A model generated the notes under the pieces. It was not told where the DNA came from, did not search any database, and saw nothing but the letters and a program-made list of their open reading frames with translations. Shown here piece by piece: positions 14,881 to 27,806 of a stretch of 64,000 bases of DNA. Source of the DNA: Marsupella aquatica (taxonomy: Eukaryota; Marchantiophyta); assembly GCA_973895155.1 (NCBI GenBank), contig OZ316894.1, positions 19,344,001 through 19,408,000 on the forward strand. Direction: 5' to 3'. The translations under genes and the position numbers were made by a program. Within the stretch, counting starts at the first letter, position 1. Every line of letters starts with the position of its first letter.

Positions 14881-17425
14881 AGGACTTCATCAATCTAGTC
14901 CTTGACAATGTCATGTGTACTTAATGTTACCAGAATGATGCCTTCTTGTAGCCAGCACGTTATTAAGAGGACAGACGGACAGAATGATAGCATGTGAACA
15001 TTGAAACGAATCCTGATGAATCTCATGTTGAAAGGGACACAATGACTGGTCCAACCTCTACACATTGCACCAGACTATTTAATGTTGGTAATTTTGGCCA
15101 ATTTGTTATCTTATACTTTCGCAAGCTACATAAGCAGTGGCAGCAAAGGAGGAGAAGGGTGCCTCATGAGCATATTCAGATAGTTTTGTAAGATATCAAC
15201 GACATTCCACAGCCATTTATCAGCTATCGCTTGCAGTGGGCACTAATATGCCTCATTGGAAGCTTTGCACAAAGCTAGAAACAATAGGGTGTAATATATT
15301 ACACAGAAAGAGCCTTTGTTGAGACTGGAACCTGGGGCCTTTGTTTAGGGTTTAGGTAAACCCTAAATACAAGAGCAATCCAAAGAAAACAAACTCAAAA
15401 GAAGCAAGTGTAAGCCTGAAAAAGGGGGGGGGGGGGGGAACCTAGAAGATGTGTATGTTCAAGTTGGGCATTTAGTCTCTACTTTAGATGTTGATAACTA
15501 CTGTAGTACCTAGGGTTGTGTAATATTTGACCCGTATAGGTTTTTCCAACCACTTTCTTCCTGGGTTTTCTCTTGGGCCTCTCTTGTACTTTTTTCCCTT
15601 TTGAGTAAGCTGTATTTACAAATTTTCGAAAATAAAACTTTAAAAATTCTGGCACCAAAATTGTCCAATACCGCTCTATAAGAGGGTTGCTTGCCAAATC
15701 TAGTGGTTCAGACTAAATCAAGGAAAACTGAACGGTTAGCATATATTTGTCAGTGAGTACTTAGTAGATATTTCTCCTGCAGAAGCCTTACCTGCTCCCA
15801 AAAATGACTAAAAAATGCTGCGCCATTGCATGCTGATGTACCTTCTCCTACAACTGACTGCATTAGAGCTGCCACTCTGAAGGCAGGAATTCAATGCAGA
15901 AAAAGATTGACCTGGGTTCTGATCCAACTTAAGGGGCCTCCACTTTTTTGCTACCGTTTAGAAAAATTAATAGAAGCCCACCAGAGGGGGCGATAGTTTC
16001 TTCCACTGATTTTTGTGAACAGGATTCATTATGTATTAGCAAAATCTGGTTTCCAAAACTGAAACTAACTCCCGAACTAACTATGTTTACATTTGGTCAC
16101 ATCATTGTGGCCTACCGTTGCTGCCTGTCAAAGTAGATTAAATTTATGGCAACTGACAACTTTCCTTAAGACTTGTACACTGACATAATCTAACAATAGG
16201 CTTTTCCTTCTTCCCCCCCCCCCCCTATGTCCACGAGGGAGCCTTTTTATTTTCCTTAACATTCCAAATTCTAAACTTGACATGACAAATTGAAGTAAAT
16301 GGGTGTAATCAAAACAGATTAAATTTTTGATTTGGGAGAAAAGTGAACGCAAGACAAATCAATGCCAGCGCGTGGGTACAAAAGCCACCCAGGAAGGAAC
16401 ACCACCGGCAAGACCACTGGTTGCTGCCGGGAGAGCTGGCCCAACCAACCCAAAGGAATTCAAAACTAGTCAGGCCATAAGATTTTGAACAAGCACCTGA
16501 TGGTGACCAGCTCAAGATCCTACTACTTAGTCCTCCTAAACTTCCCACTGCTATCCTAAGTTTGGGTGCTACCAAAATTCTGACATTGGTACTAATCAAA
16601 ATTAACAAATAAGAGTCCCAGTCCCAATCAGCTTTCTGGGACTAATATTCTTTGCAATTGCACGCTAGTGAAATGAGAGGAATAAACCTTGGTACCTGGG
16701 AACACACAAATTCTGACTAAGAGATGACCCCAACCCAAAGTAACTTGGGCATACTAGAAGCTAAGAAAAGTTCCCTGGAAAGGAGATTTTATCAGCAAAC
16801 ACAGTCCCAGTCCAACATAATCAAAGTTTAGCAAATTAGCTACCTCTACTCTGAACCTAAACTTGACTTGCGCGCACTTCCTCTTTTTTCTTTCAATTAG
16901 TGGACAGGCACACCCTACACTTTTTCTGCACCATAGCATTACTCCAATTACAATGCATGATTCTTTCTAACTGTAAATATGTTTCCTACTCTTAACCTAA
17001 CCTTGACTTGCACTTTAGAGTAAACCTTCCTGTCTAACCTTGTGTTCATTCTTGCTCATTCTCCACTTACCATTACAGCCAGTGATTTTTTTGTCACTTG
17101 GCAAATATTTGCCAAAATCTTTCTGCCTGCTGGACTGGCGAATTATTTAAAGAAAATTTGGGGGAAGCATATTCCACCAAATTTGCAGATCTGACAGCTT
17201 TCCTTTAAATCAGGGAAGAACTCAGGGCAATCCATAATTTGACGAATATTGTCTGAGTAAATATTGGGTGGGTCTCTCCTATTTTTCCTCCCAGACCCTC
17301 GAGGCAATCGCCAGGTTCTATCCCTCACACAAACCCCCAGAAAAACATCACTGCTTACAGCTGTAAATAGTAAGGCTCTCACTTCAAGTCACGTTCCCCT
17401 TTCCCCAATAAGTTTACTTCCTATT
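14880..17425. other. Intergenic, no gene recognised
   Basis: It contains a telomere-motif palindrome (15344-15367), a G-run (about 15424-15440) and a C-run (about 16215-16225). Open frames are short and unconvincing on both strands. Confidence 0.5.
15344..15367. repeat. Head-to-head telomere-motif palindrome
   Basis: TTTAGGGTTTA, then GG, then TAAACCCTAAA: a perfect 11-bp inverted repeat made of two plant telomere units facing each other. It also contains telobox (AAACCCTAA) sequences. Confidence 0.7.
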
Positions 17426-17760
17426 TACTACTACTCTACAAGAACTCCCTACCTGTAATAATGCAAAAGGGAGTAAAGCCTCGAGGTGCTACCCTATGTA
17501 GTTCTCTACACGAACTCCCTGTCCCTCCCTCTAGGCCTGTAATGCACATGGCAAGTTAAGCCTCCAGACATGCCCTATTTACTCCTATCCACGACCTTAC
17601 CTGTAATCCACACGGTGTGTAAAGCCTCCGGACAGTGCCCTGTTTACTCCTACTCTACCAGAACTCCCTCCCTGTAATACACAAGGCGAGTAAAGCCGTG
17701 CCCTGTTTACTTCTACTCTACAAGAACTCCCCCCTGTAATACACACAAGAGAAACGCAAT
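17425..17760. repeat. Degenerate 60-75 bp minisatellite
   Basis: Five units sharing TTTACTCCTACTCTAC-AGAACTCCCT, then CCTGTAAT-CACA, then a run like GAGTAAAGCC. Units differ in length and by many substitutions, so the array is old. It has no coding capacity. Confidence 0.75.
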
Positions 17761-20700
17761 ACTGCTATATTTACTACACTGTACCTGTAACACGCACTCC
17801 CGATGGTGCGGAGCCCAACCTTGTGGCGACACAACTGACTCAGGTGCCTGGTCACCCGGCAATGTATGGTGATTGACTGGTAATATAGAGTTGTGGGTCT
17901 GAGTAACTACACATCCAAATATGACATATATGGTGTATGATATCACTCCGTATCATGCTAAATTTTGTTATTTTCTTTAAATTAATGAGTGCACACTATA
18001 TATTATCACATTTTGATATGTGATTAAGGGGCCGAGTCACTTCAGAAAATTAGTGTATAGTGATTGACTGGTAGTACAGAGTCTACAAATCTTACAGAAA
18101 GTAATAAGGAAGATAAGCTACTACAGTGTAACAGTACTGTAATGCAGCGAACGACATGGCCTCGGTTTCAGCACAGCACTGTTTATTTCCGGCTCTGCGC
18201 TACGAACCTATCTTGTCGTTAGCATACAGGCATGTGGGTGCCACCCTCACTATACTACTATCCTATATTGCGTCTGTTGTGGGCCCTTTTTTTTTCTTTC
18301 TTAATAGTCTACTGTAGCTACCATATATAATCGGCATAGACTATTCAGGCCTAATGTCTACAGTGAAGGGTATAAACTCTGGGGTGGAAACGGAAAACAG
18401 GGATAGGGGATGAGTCTTTGCAAATTGAGCAATGGGTTTGAAAATACTCGCCTCTATTTAGGCACTCCGGGATTCTTCACACACCTAGGGCATTCTACCT
18501 CTAGGCCTCACTTTGGCTTTGAAGCTGCTGCTTTTTATTGGCGTTTTGTCAACTGATTCTTGCTTTGCTTCTATGTATTGGTAGGGTGGGAATTAGGGGA
18601 TGCATTTAGGTCTTAGTGGAGACATTGGTTTTGATGCCCTTGATGCTTCCACTTAAATATAAAAAAATGCCAAAAGAATTCACAATCTGAAGTTGTCACT
18701 ACACTTAGGTAATATGTTCAGATTTGTCACTGAAAATTAATTCAAGAATACTACAGTAGCCTCAGTGCCGATTCTTTGAACATCAATAGTAGAGTACATT
18801 CAAGGCCCTTGTGCCATTGTCAAAGACTTCCTCTGTTCACAGTTCCCTCTTCTTCAGTTACACCTTGAATTCAGGTTAACCTGTCTAAAGGCTTCATAGT
18901 AGACAGTAGGCACTAAGAAGTAGATTTTGACCACAATTATAGAGAGATAACGGTAGTTCCCCATAATGTATCCTATAAACAATAATAACTCCAAAGGCAC
19001 CCTAGGCTGCATAAAGAATCTTGTCGTTAGGGAGCAGGCATGTGGCTGCCACAGTGCCACTCTTAGTATCCAAAGTTGCGTCTATTGTGGGCTGTTTTTT
19101 TCGCTTTCCACTGGTGGTACTGTTGTACAGTAACCTGTAAGTGGAAAAGAAAACTGACAAAAAGGACAGAACGATGATGGAAAAGGAAGACGATAGAAAA
19201 TACAGGTGGACGAAAAGAGTGTGGTGACAAAAAGACGGCGGTGAAGTACGTTATTGTGACAGTTACGACGTGAGCACACGGCGATCAAGGGGGTTGGATT
19301 TGGGACCTAGTTAGGGCATTTGACAACGTACAATTAACCATTTAAACTACTCTTACTAGCATTTCACCTATGAGTTCACCATAGTTCTCATTGTTTATAT
19401 TATGTAGTCACTCGTTCAATATTTTTGTGCATTGTGTAAGAGAGATATACAGTATTTGTATAAAAAATGTACTTGTGCAAAAAAAAATGTACGGAAAATG
19501 TCACTCTAAAAGATGTCCTGGAAGGAGTCATGAAGGACAACAAGCATTGCAAAAACAATGTAAACTTCGGAACCCTATGTCCATGCATTGCCTAATTATT
19601 ATTGTGATTGTGTTATGCTTGTGGTTGGGTTGTCACTGCCGGTGTGTTGTTTCGTTTGGGCCGTCACAGGGGTCATGTGATTTCTGCAGGAATGTTGTCA
19701 TTCCAGCCATGTCATCTTATGCAGGCAAGTTATGGTTGTCACTTGGGTGCATGGCCGTTAGTATGTAATGTCATCATTTTAGCCAAAGTTGTTGTTGTGA
19801 AAGTGATGTTGTTGAGGAGGACAAGTGCGTGGAGGGCTGGGGAACACAAGACAGGTAAAAATATGCAGGCATTGTGTGGGGTCTGGGTGGGGCTCGGCCA
19901 TGGAACATGGATGGAGAACATTTCTACTTTTTTTTTTGTCTCCCTCTGTATTTCCCTATCCCCCATGCCCTCCATCTCTTTCCTGACAGTCTCCTCCCTA
20001 GCCCTTCCACTCCCTACGCCCCTCCACCTCTACCTTTTCTTCCCTCCAACACCATTAAAAAATAGAAAAAAAAACTTTGGGAAGCAAAGAGAAATTAAAA
20101 CCTCCAAAAAATTAAAATTCTCTTCTCAATAGCCAGAGGCCAAAAACCTTTCTCATGTCAATCCATTTCCCTTTCTTTTTGGTTGAAAGAAGGCTGCGCA
20201 TAGCTCCGTCAGTACCACACAAGGGGACGAAAGCACCCAAGCCACACAAGAACAACAAAAGTTGCGGACCAAGCTGGGGAACAAGCCCCACATACTAAAA
20301 TGATACAACTACAGTAGTTGCTACCCTGAAACCTAGTCCTCAATAAGTCCTGGTGTTGTCCAGGGTTATGTGAAGACTGTAGTCTACTCTTACTCAGATT
20401 TCTGTCTAGTGCTAAGGGAATTCAGGTTGCTGAAAAAACCTTCACAAAGACTACTGTGTAAAGTGCTTGTGCTTTTTGATGCCATGTCCTGTCCCTGGTC
20501 GTAATATCCATTCCATCTCACCATTGGACTCTGTGTTTTTATCCTAATATATTTTTATTAGGCTTTGTGTTTGTTTTTCTTCATCATAATAATGTCTTTA
20601 GTTTCTTTCACTATTTTTACCACCAAGCTGGCAGTTCACCTCCCAAAGTTGCTACTCAGTCATGACTCTGGAACCCACTGTAACATTAATCATACTTTAG

Positions 20701-22090
20701 CCACAACCGGATGACAAAAGAGACTGGGGTTAACGCATGATAATGTGGCAGTTACTTTGTGTCACATGATGGTCAACTGTGAATGATTTGAGACGTGTAT
20801 TTGAGACCTGATTAGGTCGGTATCCAACTATGGTCAACCAGACCATGTCCATGGTCAAAGTCCTACTTTTTTAATTAAAGAAAGGTGACAATTGACCAAA
20901 TTTAAAAACAACCCGGGATGCTCAACGCCTCAAACTCTTGGCCCATTTAATAACTGAATAAAATTATATTTTCTCCCTGGCGTTTTTCCCTACTGCTCTT
21001 CGCATTGGCAAATGTCAAGGTCCCATCACTATACCTTAATTGGTTCAGTCAAATGTAAATGTTTAAGACTTTAAGGGCACCCACTAACCTGTGGGGCATT
21101 GAGTCAATCATATGTCAACGCACGAGAGGCGATATACGTGCAAGAGACCCTGCCACCATGTACTGGATGGGGCACCCTCAAATAAGACTATTTCTTTACA
21201 AGAGGAATCCCAAGAGATTGAAGATTAGTGAGGAGACGGATCAGATTCAAAGTTGGCTGGCCAGCACAACACCTCACCCCCGCCGCCCCCCCCCCCCCCC
21301 TGCCCCTTTGCATACACACCCTCTTCATAAGATCAGGGTACTGGGAGGAAAAGGGGGCGAATGGAAAAATGAGTCTGTGCCCTCGCCCTTAAACCCGCTG
21401 CCATCCCGGCCCCTGGCCCCAAGAGAGCAGGTAAGGGTTGCCAACTTCAAAATTCCTGGGTGCTACCCCTTCAGAACTCAGCAGTCTGGGATTGCTCTGG
21501 GAGCCATCCCAAGACTTAATGCCTCTCTTATTTTTCTCTTTGTATTTTCGTTACTTTTATGCAGAAGTTGCAGAGTCCAGATTTGAATAGAGGCATTATG
21601 AAACTTCATTACAAATTAAAAGGCCTTCAAGTGTATATGAGCCCTGCTACAAGGGCATCACAGGCAATAGTAGCCCCTCAAAACTTGAGATATAGCCCTC
21701 ATTTTTCTAGATTCAACCTCTCTATAAACTCTGCCACATTAGGCAAAAATTTCTTAGGTTTCTTAGCTCCCATTTGCCAGGCCTTCCCCCTAGTCACAGC
21801 CCCATTAGCCATATCTAAAGGTCATCCTCAAATCTACAGAGATATCTGACAGTCATACTTTAATTTATCTAGGAATAGACCTTGCATCCTCTTCACACAT
21901 GGTGAGCTTAGCCAGACGGCCTCAAAATAAATTAAAAAGTTTAAAATGTTATGGCCAACCATGCCCTCTTACCAGGCCCTTACTCTATAGGGGTTGCAGG
22001 TTGTGTCATAATTTTAATTAAGATTTTTCTAAAAGTTCATCGCTGGATGATTGGAGCACTGATACACCTAAGACTCTACTTTATATTTAT
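17760..22090. other. Intergenic, duplicated fragments, no gene
   Basis: An ~80-bp segment at about 18205-18280 (TTGTCGTTAGCATACAGGCA to TTGCGTCTGTTGTGGGC) is repeated, diverged, at 19020-19095. A GTGATTGACTGGTA segment at 17869 recurs at 18059. Several ORFs of 100-175 codons lie in simple or C-rich sequence (for example 21059-21586 across a C-run) and carry no domain. Confidence 0.5.

Positions 22091-22094
<4 letters not shown>

Positions 22095-22126
<32 letters not shown>
22095..22126. repeat. (AT)n microsatellite
   Basis: An uninterrupted AT dinucleotide run of about 30 bp. Confidence 0.9.
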
Positions 22127-22128
<2 letters not shown>

Positions 22129-22390
22129 ATTATAGACTATTTTCGATTCCTTGTTAATATCGGGCATGGAGAAAAGCTGTTTAGATTCATTCTGCTGGCA
22201 TTCTCAAACGGCGGTGAATGTAATGGAAAACAGCCAAACAAAAGACCCACTCGTACCCACTGGCCGCGATGCAGCTGTACAGTAGTAGTAGCACTGCTGT
22301 AGCCTTCCCCCTTTCTCCCCAATGGATTGGCGATGGCGGTGTTTCTACCCATGCATCCAAAACGTGCTCCCCGATTTGGCACGCTTCCGT

Positions 22391-22430
22391 CCAGTCCAGT
22401 CCAGTCCAGTCCAGTCCAGTCCAGTCCAGT
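22391..22430. repeat. (CCAGT)8 microsatellite
   Basis: Eight perfect CCAGT pentamers. The long ORFs crossing this point on both strands come from the repeat, whose 15-bp reading gives a repeating WTGLD or SPVQS peptide; I do not call them genes. Confidence 0.95.
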
Positions 22431-22616
22431 CGATCCAGACCAGTCCCCAGCCCATTGATGGCACAACTCGGAGCAATCCGTTGAATCTGATGGCAATCGC
22501 GGATCGCTTCCTGCCTGGCTCCTGCCTGCATGCCTGCCTGGCCCTGTGAGTACAGCTTGCCATGGAGGAGGGGCCCGGTCCTCCATGGAGCAGCCACTTC
22601 CAGAATTCCAGCAGTA

Positions 22617-22985
22617 TGGCGTTTTCTTAGTGGCCAAAATTCGTTAGATTTCATTTTTTTAGAAGGGAAGATTTATTTGATGGATGGTATTTGATGGATC
22701 ACTAAGGAGTACCTGTAGTAATACATCGTCACATACTGTATAGGCGTTTTCTTAGTGGCCCAAATTCGTTAGATTTCATTTTTTTAAAGGATAGATTTAT
22801 TTGATGGATGTTATTTAATGGAGCACTAAGGATGTACCTGTAGTAATACATCGTCACATACTGTATTGGCGTTTTGTTAGTGGCCAGAATTTGTTAGATT
22901 TCATTCCTTTTGGAAGTCAAGATTTATATGATGAACCTCTAATGTGAAAAAATGTTATTTGATGGATCACTAAGGAGTAGAGTGA
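22617..22985. repeat. ~125-bp tandem triplication
   Basis: Copies start at 22617, 22743 and 22868 with GGCGTTTT-TTAGTGGCC, and continue through TTCGTTAGATTTCATT and GTAGTAATACATCGTCACAT. The third copy is diverged and carries an insertion. No coding content. Confidence 0.85.
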
Positions 22986-23339
22986 TCGGGTAAGTTAATA
23001 GACCTTAAATCAACTTACCCTCCACAGAACTATAGTGTTGGTTGGGAAGCAAACTTTGGCTTGGAGTGCATGAAGAAAGTATCTCCTTTTGAAGGTCTTA
23101 TCCACTATCCTTAGGTTCCTCTGGCCAATTTTACACCTAATCACCGTCCCCATAAGCCTGATCTAATAGTCCTTAAAATAGTCAAGCTTATATCTAGGGA
23201 TACTGGAAGATCAGCAATTATTCTGAGAAAAATAGCAACTGAGATAGAATTCGGGAGAGATAGCTAGATTCCACCTCTATTATAAGTCTTTCCACTTTTC
23301 CCCAGAAAGTATTAGGTTTGATGACTTAGCCAGAGACTC

Positions 23340-23730
23340 TATAAGTCAGAATCTAATGGTCATCCTGAAATTCAAGGGGATGTGATGGCCAGAAATAAAT
23401 CTAAGAAAATTAGATAAGGAGAGAAAATTATCCAGATTCCATCTTTATTTATAAGTATTCCCCACTTTCTATAAGTCAGAATCTAATGGTCATCCTGAAA
23501 TTCAAGGGGATGTGATGGCCAGAAATAAATCTAAGAAAATTAGATAAGGAGAGAAAATTATCCAGATTCCATCTTTATTTATAAGTATTCCCCACTTTCT
23601 ATAAGTCAGAATCTAATGGTCATCCTGAAATTCAAGGGGACGTGATGGCCAGAAATAAATCTAAGAAAATTAGATAAGGAGAGAAAATTATCCAGATTCC
23701 ATCTTTATTTATAAGTATTCCCCACTTTTG
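23340..23730. repeat. 130-bp near-perfect tandem triplication
   Basis: Three copies starting at 23340, 23470 and 23600 (TATAAGTCAGAATCTAATGG) and differing by about one base (GGGGATG versus GGGGACG in the third). Such identity means a very recent expansion, gene conversion or an assembly effect. Diverged relatives flank it at about 23100-23340 and 23730-23900. Confidence 0.93.
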
Positions 23731-23899
23731 GCCAAATACTCCTATCTGATGACCAGAAATCAAATTTTAAAAAATAGAGAAGGAGCACAAATTCACTAAG
23801 TTCCATCTCAGCCAAATTTGTCATGTTTTCTATTTTCCCATAAGCCACTTTCCCACCAAGCCAGGAACTCCATAACGCCAAAATGTAACGGTCATCCTC

Positions 23900-24849
23900 A
23901 AGTGTAGGTAAAGGTGAAGGGTAAAACATCAAGAATAATCAGATACAGTGCATTCCCAGCATCTTCTCCAGTCAACGTATCTCTTAGTCACACTGGCGAA
24001 GATTAATTATAAAAAAAAACACTCTAAACTTACCCTATAGTGATATTTATCAACTTTGGAACAGTCCATTCCGCGTTTCCCGTAACCCGGTCCCGAAATC
24101 CATCAGACCCAGACCGAGGTGCTCTAGCAGCCGTTAGATAGCGTTGTGGTCGTATCAATAAATAAATCTGGAATGGACTCGGCCCGGCCCCGGCTCTACC
24201 TGGCGGCTATGGTGTAGACTACTGTACAGATCTACAGGCACGTAACAAAAGGTACGTAGTAGTAGTGTAGTAGTGATAGTGCAGTACACCAGTAGTACGC
24301 TCGTTGTTTCCGTTAACAACGCTCCTGCAATTTTTCGTCGTGGTCTCGAAGGAAACGTTGCCTTGAAACTACCGTTGGGGTCTTGGGGGCGGGGGGAGGA
24401 GGGAGGAGACCAATAATTATGGGCGGATCGGCATGGTGGTGTAGGCCAGCCACACGGTCACGTCCATGTAAGCGCAGTATTCAGTGAAGCTCTGGATGGG
24501 GTGGGAATTTTGGAAGGAATGGGATGGAATGGGAGCGAGGAAATCGTCAAGAGGAGTTGTTACGGAGTTCCTTGGTGATGAAGTACCACGTGTAGGAGCC
24601 GGTGAGAGAGATTGGGAAAATTGGGGCCATTCGAGCTCGGTCTTTACCGGAGTACAGTGGTAGTTTCCGATCGATTGGGTGACTTGGTTTGGGAAAGCGT
24701 AGGGATGGGGGATCTAGCTGGCTGGCTAGCTAGCTCCTGCGCGTACAGTAGGGTCTTGTGAGTTTTGACTGGTTGTGACCCGACGGATCCTGAGTGAGCA
24801 TTGAAGGTTTTGTTGTCTGTGGGGCATGACTGTTGGACGCTGGGCCGCA
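23900..24849. other. Upstream region of the AGP gene
   Basis: No gene is seen. It includes short triplet-rich runs (GTAGTAGTAGTGTAGTAG near 24252) and GGCTGGCTAGCTAGCT near 24720. It probably contains the promoter of the downstream AGP gene. Confidence 0.45.
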
Positions 24850-24855
24850 TATATA
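24850..24855 (+). promoter_or_regulatory. TATA box of the AGP gene
   Basis: TATATA in GCCGCATATATAGC, followed about 30 bp later by a pyrimidine-rich initiator region (CATTCTCTCC). Transcription probably starts near 24880. Confidence 0.6.
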
Positions 24856-25520
24856 GCTTCAAACCGTGCCAGTGTTGCATCATTCTCTCCTCAGTCAAGC
24901 GTGCTCGCTCGCTTGTTAGCCTTCTCTACCTCTCTCCTTCTCGCTCAGTAATCAGTGCTCATACAGCTCAAGAGGATTTATCGAAGCTTTCTGTAACTGC
25001 TGAGCTTGGTGTCATTGCGGCTAATAGTTCGGAACAAATTTCTGCGAATTGCTGCTGTATCACGCACATTGTGAGAATTTCATCCTCTGAAGTCCCTTCC
25101 TGCCGTAGACTCGATAGAGCTCTTCCGAACCGTGTGCTAGTGTTCTAGATGTCTTGAAGGTCTTCGGATTCTATGGTTGCTGTGTCTGTCACGGAGAAAT
25201 TTCTGTGGGTGCTGTGTTTGTCACGGAGAAAATCTAGTGTTGTGGAAGAGAGGAAGAGGCGAAGTATTAGATCACGGAGCTTCAATTCGTCTCGTCGCAT
25301 CGTTGAGAGCTTCATTTCTGCAATGCAGTAGTGGCGCAGCAGAACCACAGCGCGGTCACTTCTCCCCGCTTGCGTGGTCTGTCTATCGAGTAACGTGCAT
25401 TGCTCTGTACACATTTCATCTTAGCGTCTGTATTTACCTACTGTTCTGCCATTGCAGGTGTGACTGTAAAGACCAAGCTCCGCTTTTCCAAATCGACGCC
25501 TCGTGTCAGCTACTTATCAG

Positions 25521-25691
25521 GTGAGAGCCGAAAATACTTCGTCCTGGATGCATTTGTCGCTATGCTTTGTGTCATTCCCGCAGAGTGGAGTAGAGAGTCT
25601 ATCGGAAGGATTTTGCCTCCTCAACACTGTTTCAGGATTTGTAACTGCGCCTTCCAGAGTCGCTCACTCTCTTGTTTCTATTGATGTGCAG
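25521..25691 (+). other. Probable 5'UTR intron of the AGP gene
   Basis: CAG|GTGAGA at 25518-25526 and TGTGCAG at 25685-25691 form a good donor-acceptor pair 171 nt apart, eight bases before the AGP start codon. Leader introns are common in plant genes. An alternative donor is at about 25458. Confidence 0.5.
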
Positions 25692-25699
25692 GATTTAAG

Positions 25700-26080
25700 A
25701 TGGCTCAGTCTGCAGCTATGCTCGTTACCTTCTTTCTTCTCGGTTTGATTTCGTTCCAGGCTGCTGCCCAAGCGCCTACTCCTGCGCCAACCGCAGGTGG
25801 CCCAGTCCCACCTACACCTCCAGTGGCTGCTCCCCCTCCCGCTCCTACTCCAGTCGCACCTCCGGTTGCAGTTCCCTCTGTTGTTCCCACTTCTACCCCC
25901 GTCGCCACACCAAGCGGCACTCCCGCAGGAGCTCCAGGAGCTCCAGTCGTTACCACTCCAGCAGTGGCTTCGCCTGTGGAAGCCCCAGGACCCAGCCAGC
26001 CAGGCAGTGGAGTTGGATCTCGACAGGCATGGAGCGGAGCTGCTGTTGCCTCGGTCATCGTTGCCGTTATGGTATTATGA
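25700..26080 (+). CDS. Classical arabinogalactan protein precursor
   Basis: A 126-aa cell-surface proteoglycan core protein. Residues 1-24 form a signal peptide (MAQSAAMLVTFFLLG start, AAAQ end). Residues 25-100 are Pro/Ala/Thr/Ser/Val-rich with many dispersed AP, TP, SP and VP pairs, where proline is hydroxylated and arabinogalactan attached. The last 20 residues, after a Gly/Ser-rich stretch, are hydrophobic (SGAAVASVIVAV) and end at the C-terminus: a GPI-anchor signal. This architecture and size define classical AGPs. The gene has its own TATA box about 850 bp upstream and a likely 5'UTR intron. The long minus-strand ORF over the same bases is a shadow of the proline codons. The exact family member cannot be named. 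Confidence 0.92.
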   Translation: MAQSAAMLVTFFLLGLISFQAAAQAPTPAPTAGGPVPPTPPVAAPPPAPTPVAPPVAVPSVVPTSTPVATPSGTPAGAPGAPVVTTPAVASPVEAPGPSQPGSGVGSRQAWSGAAVASVIVAVMVL

Positions 26081-27580
26081 TGAGACAATTAGAAGAATGG
26101 ACCTGCTTCGGATAAAACTTATTCAGCAGCGCATAGATTGGGGGAGCGTAATGGTGGCGATGGTGATGACACGTACATCTGATTGATTATTCACCCCGTG
26201 GACTCTTGGGTGCTTTGGCCTTGGATGAGAGACCTCTCTTGACATCTTCATAATAGTTTTGTGATTTGCAGCAGACATGCAGTGTCTTACTCTTTTTCGG
26301 CACGGGTTCGAAATTGTTCTTGGTTCTCTCGGTCTCGTCACATGCGGACGACCGGTGCGACGAATGTGAAGAAATTGTGCTTCCCCAATTTGGGTCCCGG
26401 GCAAATGCAACTCACACTGCGGAGATGACCGCCACTATACTACATGTGCACGCCTCAATGATTCTGGAAGCGCACACAGTCACGAATATAGATAGATTAG
26501 AATTCTAAAACTGATTTTTTCCTGTCGCCGGCAAATTTAAGTTAGCGAAAACCATTGATCTCAAAGACTGAACCTAGCTGCAGGCAGCAAGCTATTGAGG
26601 TTCTGTGCTGAATAACTCCATAATAAAGTCTCTTAGGCTTCTTTCTGCGATTATGATTATACCTATGGTCAAATTCGAATGGTTCTCGCTTTTGTTCGTG
26701 TTTCCACCGCCAATGCTTGCTAGAAGGTAGAGTCACCTCATTTGAACTCCTTTACTATCGACTCAATCATGGAGCGTTATGTATGCTTTGGTACTTCCAC
26801 CTTGCTGTGCCTCATTTCAAGCTAGCCCCATTTCAAGCTAGATCTGGTTTTCTTTTTCCAACTGTCAAGCACTATCCGTTTCCTTTTTGAGATGATTTGT
26901 ACTTAAAAGCTATCTGCTTGCTTTCTGGCTTTGCTTTCTGGTTCGTTTGTGAACTTTACAACTTCTGACACTCCAATTCGTCGAAGATCATGCGGAAAGC
27001 ATTCGGCGGTCCGTATGAATTCATGAACTTAGACTGCAATTCGGACATTGGTGAAATAGTCGGTGTGCCCCGTCTCTTTTTGCACAGGGTGGATATTGTG
27101 GGGTATGATCTGTCACGCTTTATGAATGTGTCCCACCTGCGTTGCCCATCCGAAAACGACAGGAAATTCTTGGGTCCAGGCTTTGCGTCAGGCCGGACCA
27201 GCCATGGCCAGCCTGGACTTTGTACAGCTTTCCAACAGTTCACCGTGTGGCCCTTTTCGCAGAAATACTTTAGTATTCCTATGGAAATGAACGTGACTTT
27301 GATTCTTTGAACTCGAATGGTGTTTTTAGATCTATCCCGTCGCACGTCGGTGTGGCAAAAGGCCCAGCATTTCACGTAAGGAGACCCGACGACCATTCGC
27401 GAATTCACGTCTAATTTGTGGGATGTGCAAGCGGCTTTCGAGTGCGCTGACGATGAATGGAAATGTACGCTGAAGATGGATGGAAATGATAGCCGGCCCG
27501 TGAATTACGTTGAAAGAGAAGCTTCTTTAACTACGTGACCCCTTGCAAAGAGAAAGGTCTCTGCTATAAATTCCTAATTG
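26081..27580. other. Intergenic, no gene recognised
   Basis: Unique-looking sequence of balanced composition after the AGP gene. Two ORFs over the same bases (26956-27408 minus and 26990-27310 plus) have no recognisable domain and cannot both be real. I call nothing. Confidence 0.4.
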
Positions 27581-27806
27581 GTCCAAATACTCAACACTTG
27601 TCGTAGTGAGCTCTTTCGGATTGCTGAAATCGCGGCACAAAGAATGGACGACACATTGTAATACAACTACACAGGCCTAAACTCTTATACACGACACAGA
27701 TTTCCAATCTCCATATCCCACACGATTCTTCTCAAAATGGAGACAATCTTTCTCACCTGGATCTGATCGATTCGTAGCATGATTGATCAATGGCGAGCAA
27801 CATTTA

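Noticed and set aside
21059-21586. 175-codon plus-strand ORF
   Set aside because: It crosses a C-run (about 21285-21301) that gives a proline stretch; no domain on either side.
22137-22654. Long ORFs on both strands
   Set aside because: Their length depends on the (CCAGT)8 microsatellite, which is open in every frame; no domain.
25705-26088. Minus-strand ORF opposite the AGP gene
   Set aside because: Gly/Ala-rich shadow of the proline and alanine codons of the real gene on the plus strand.
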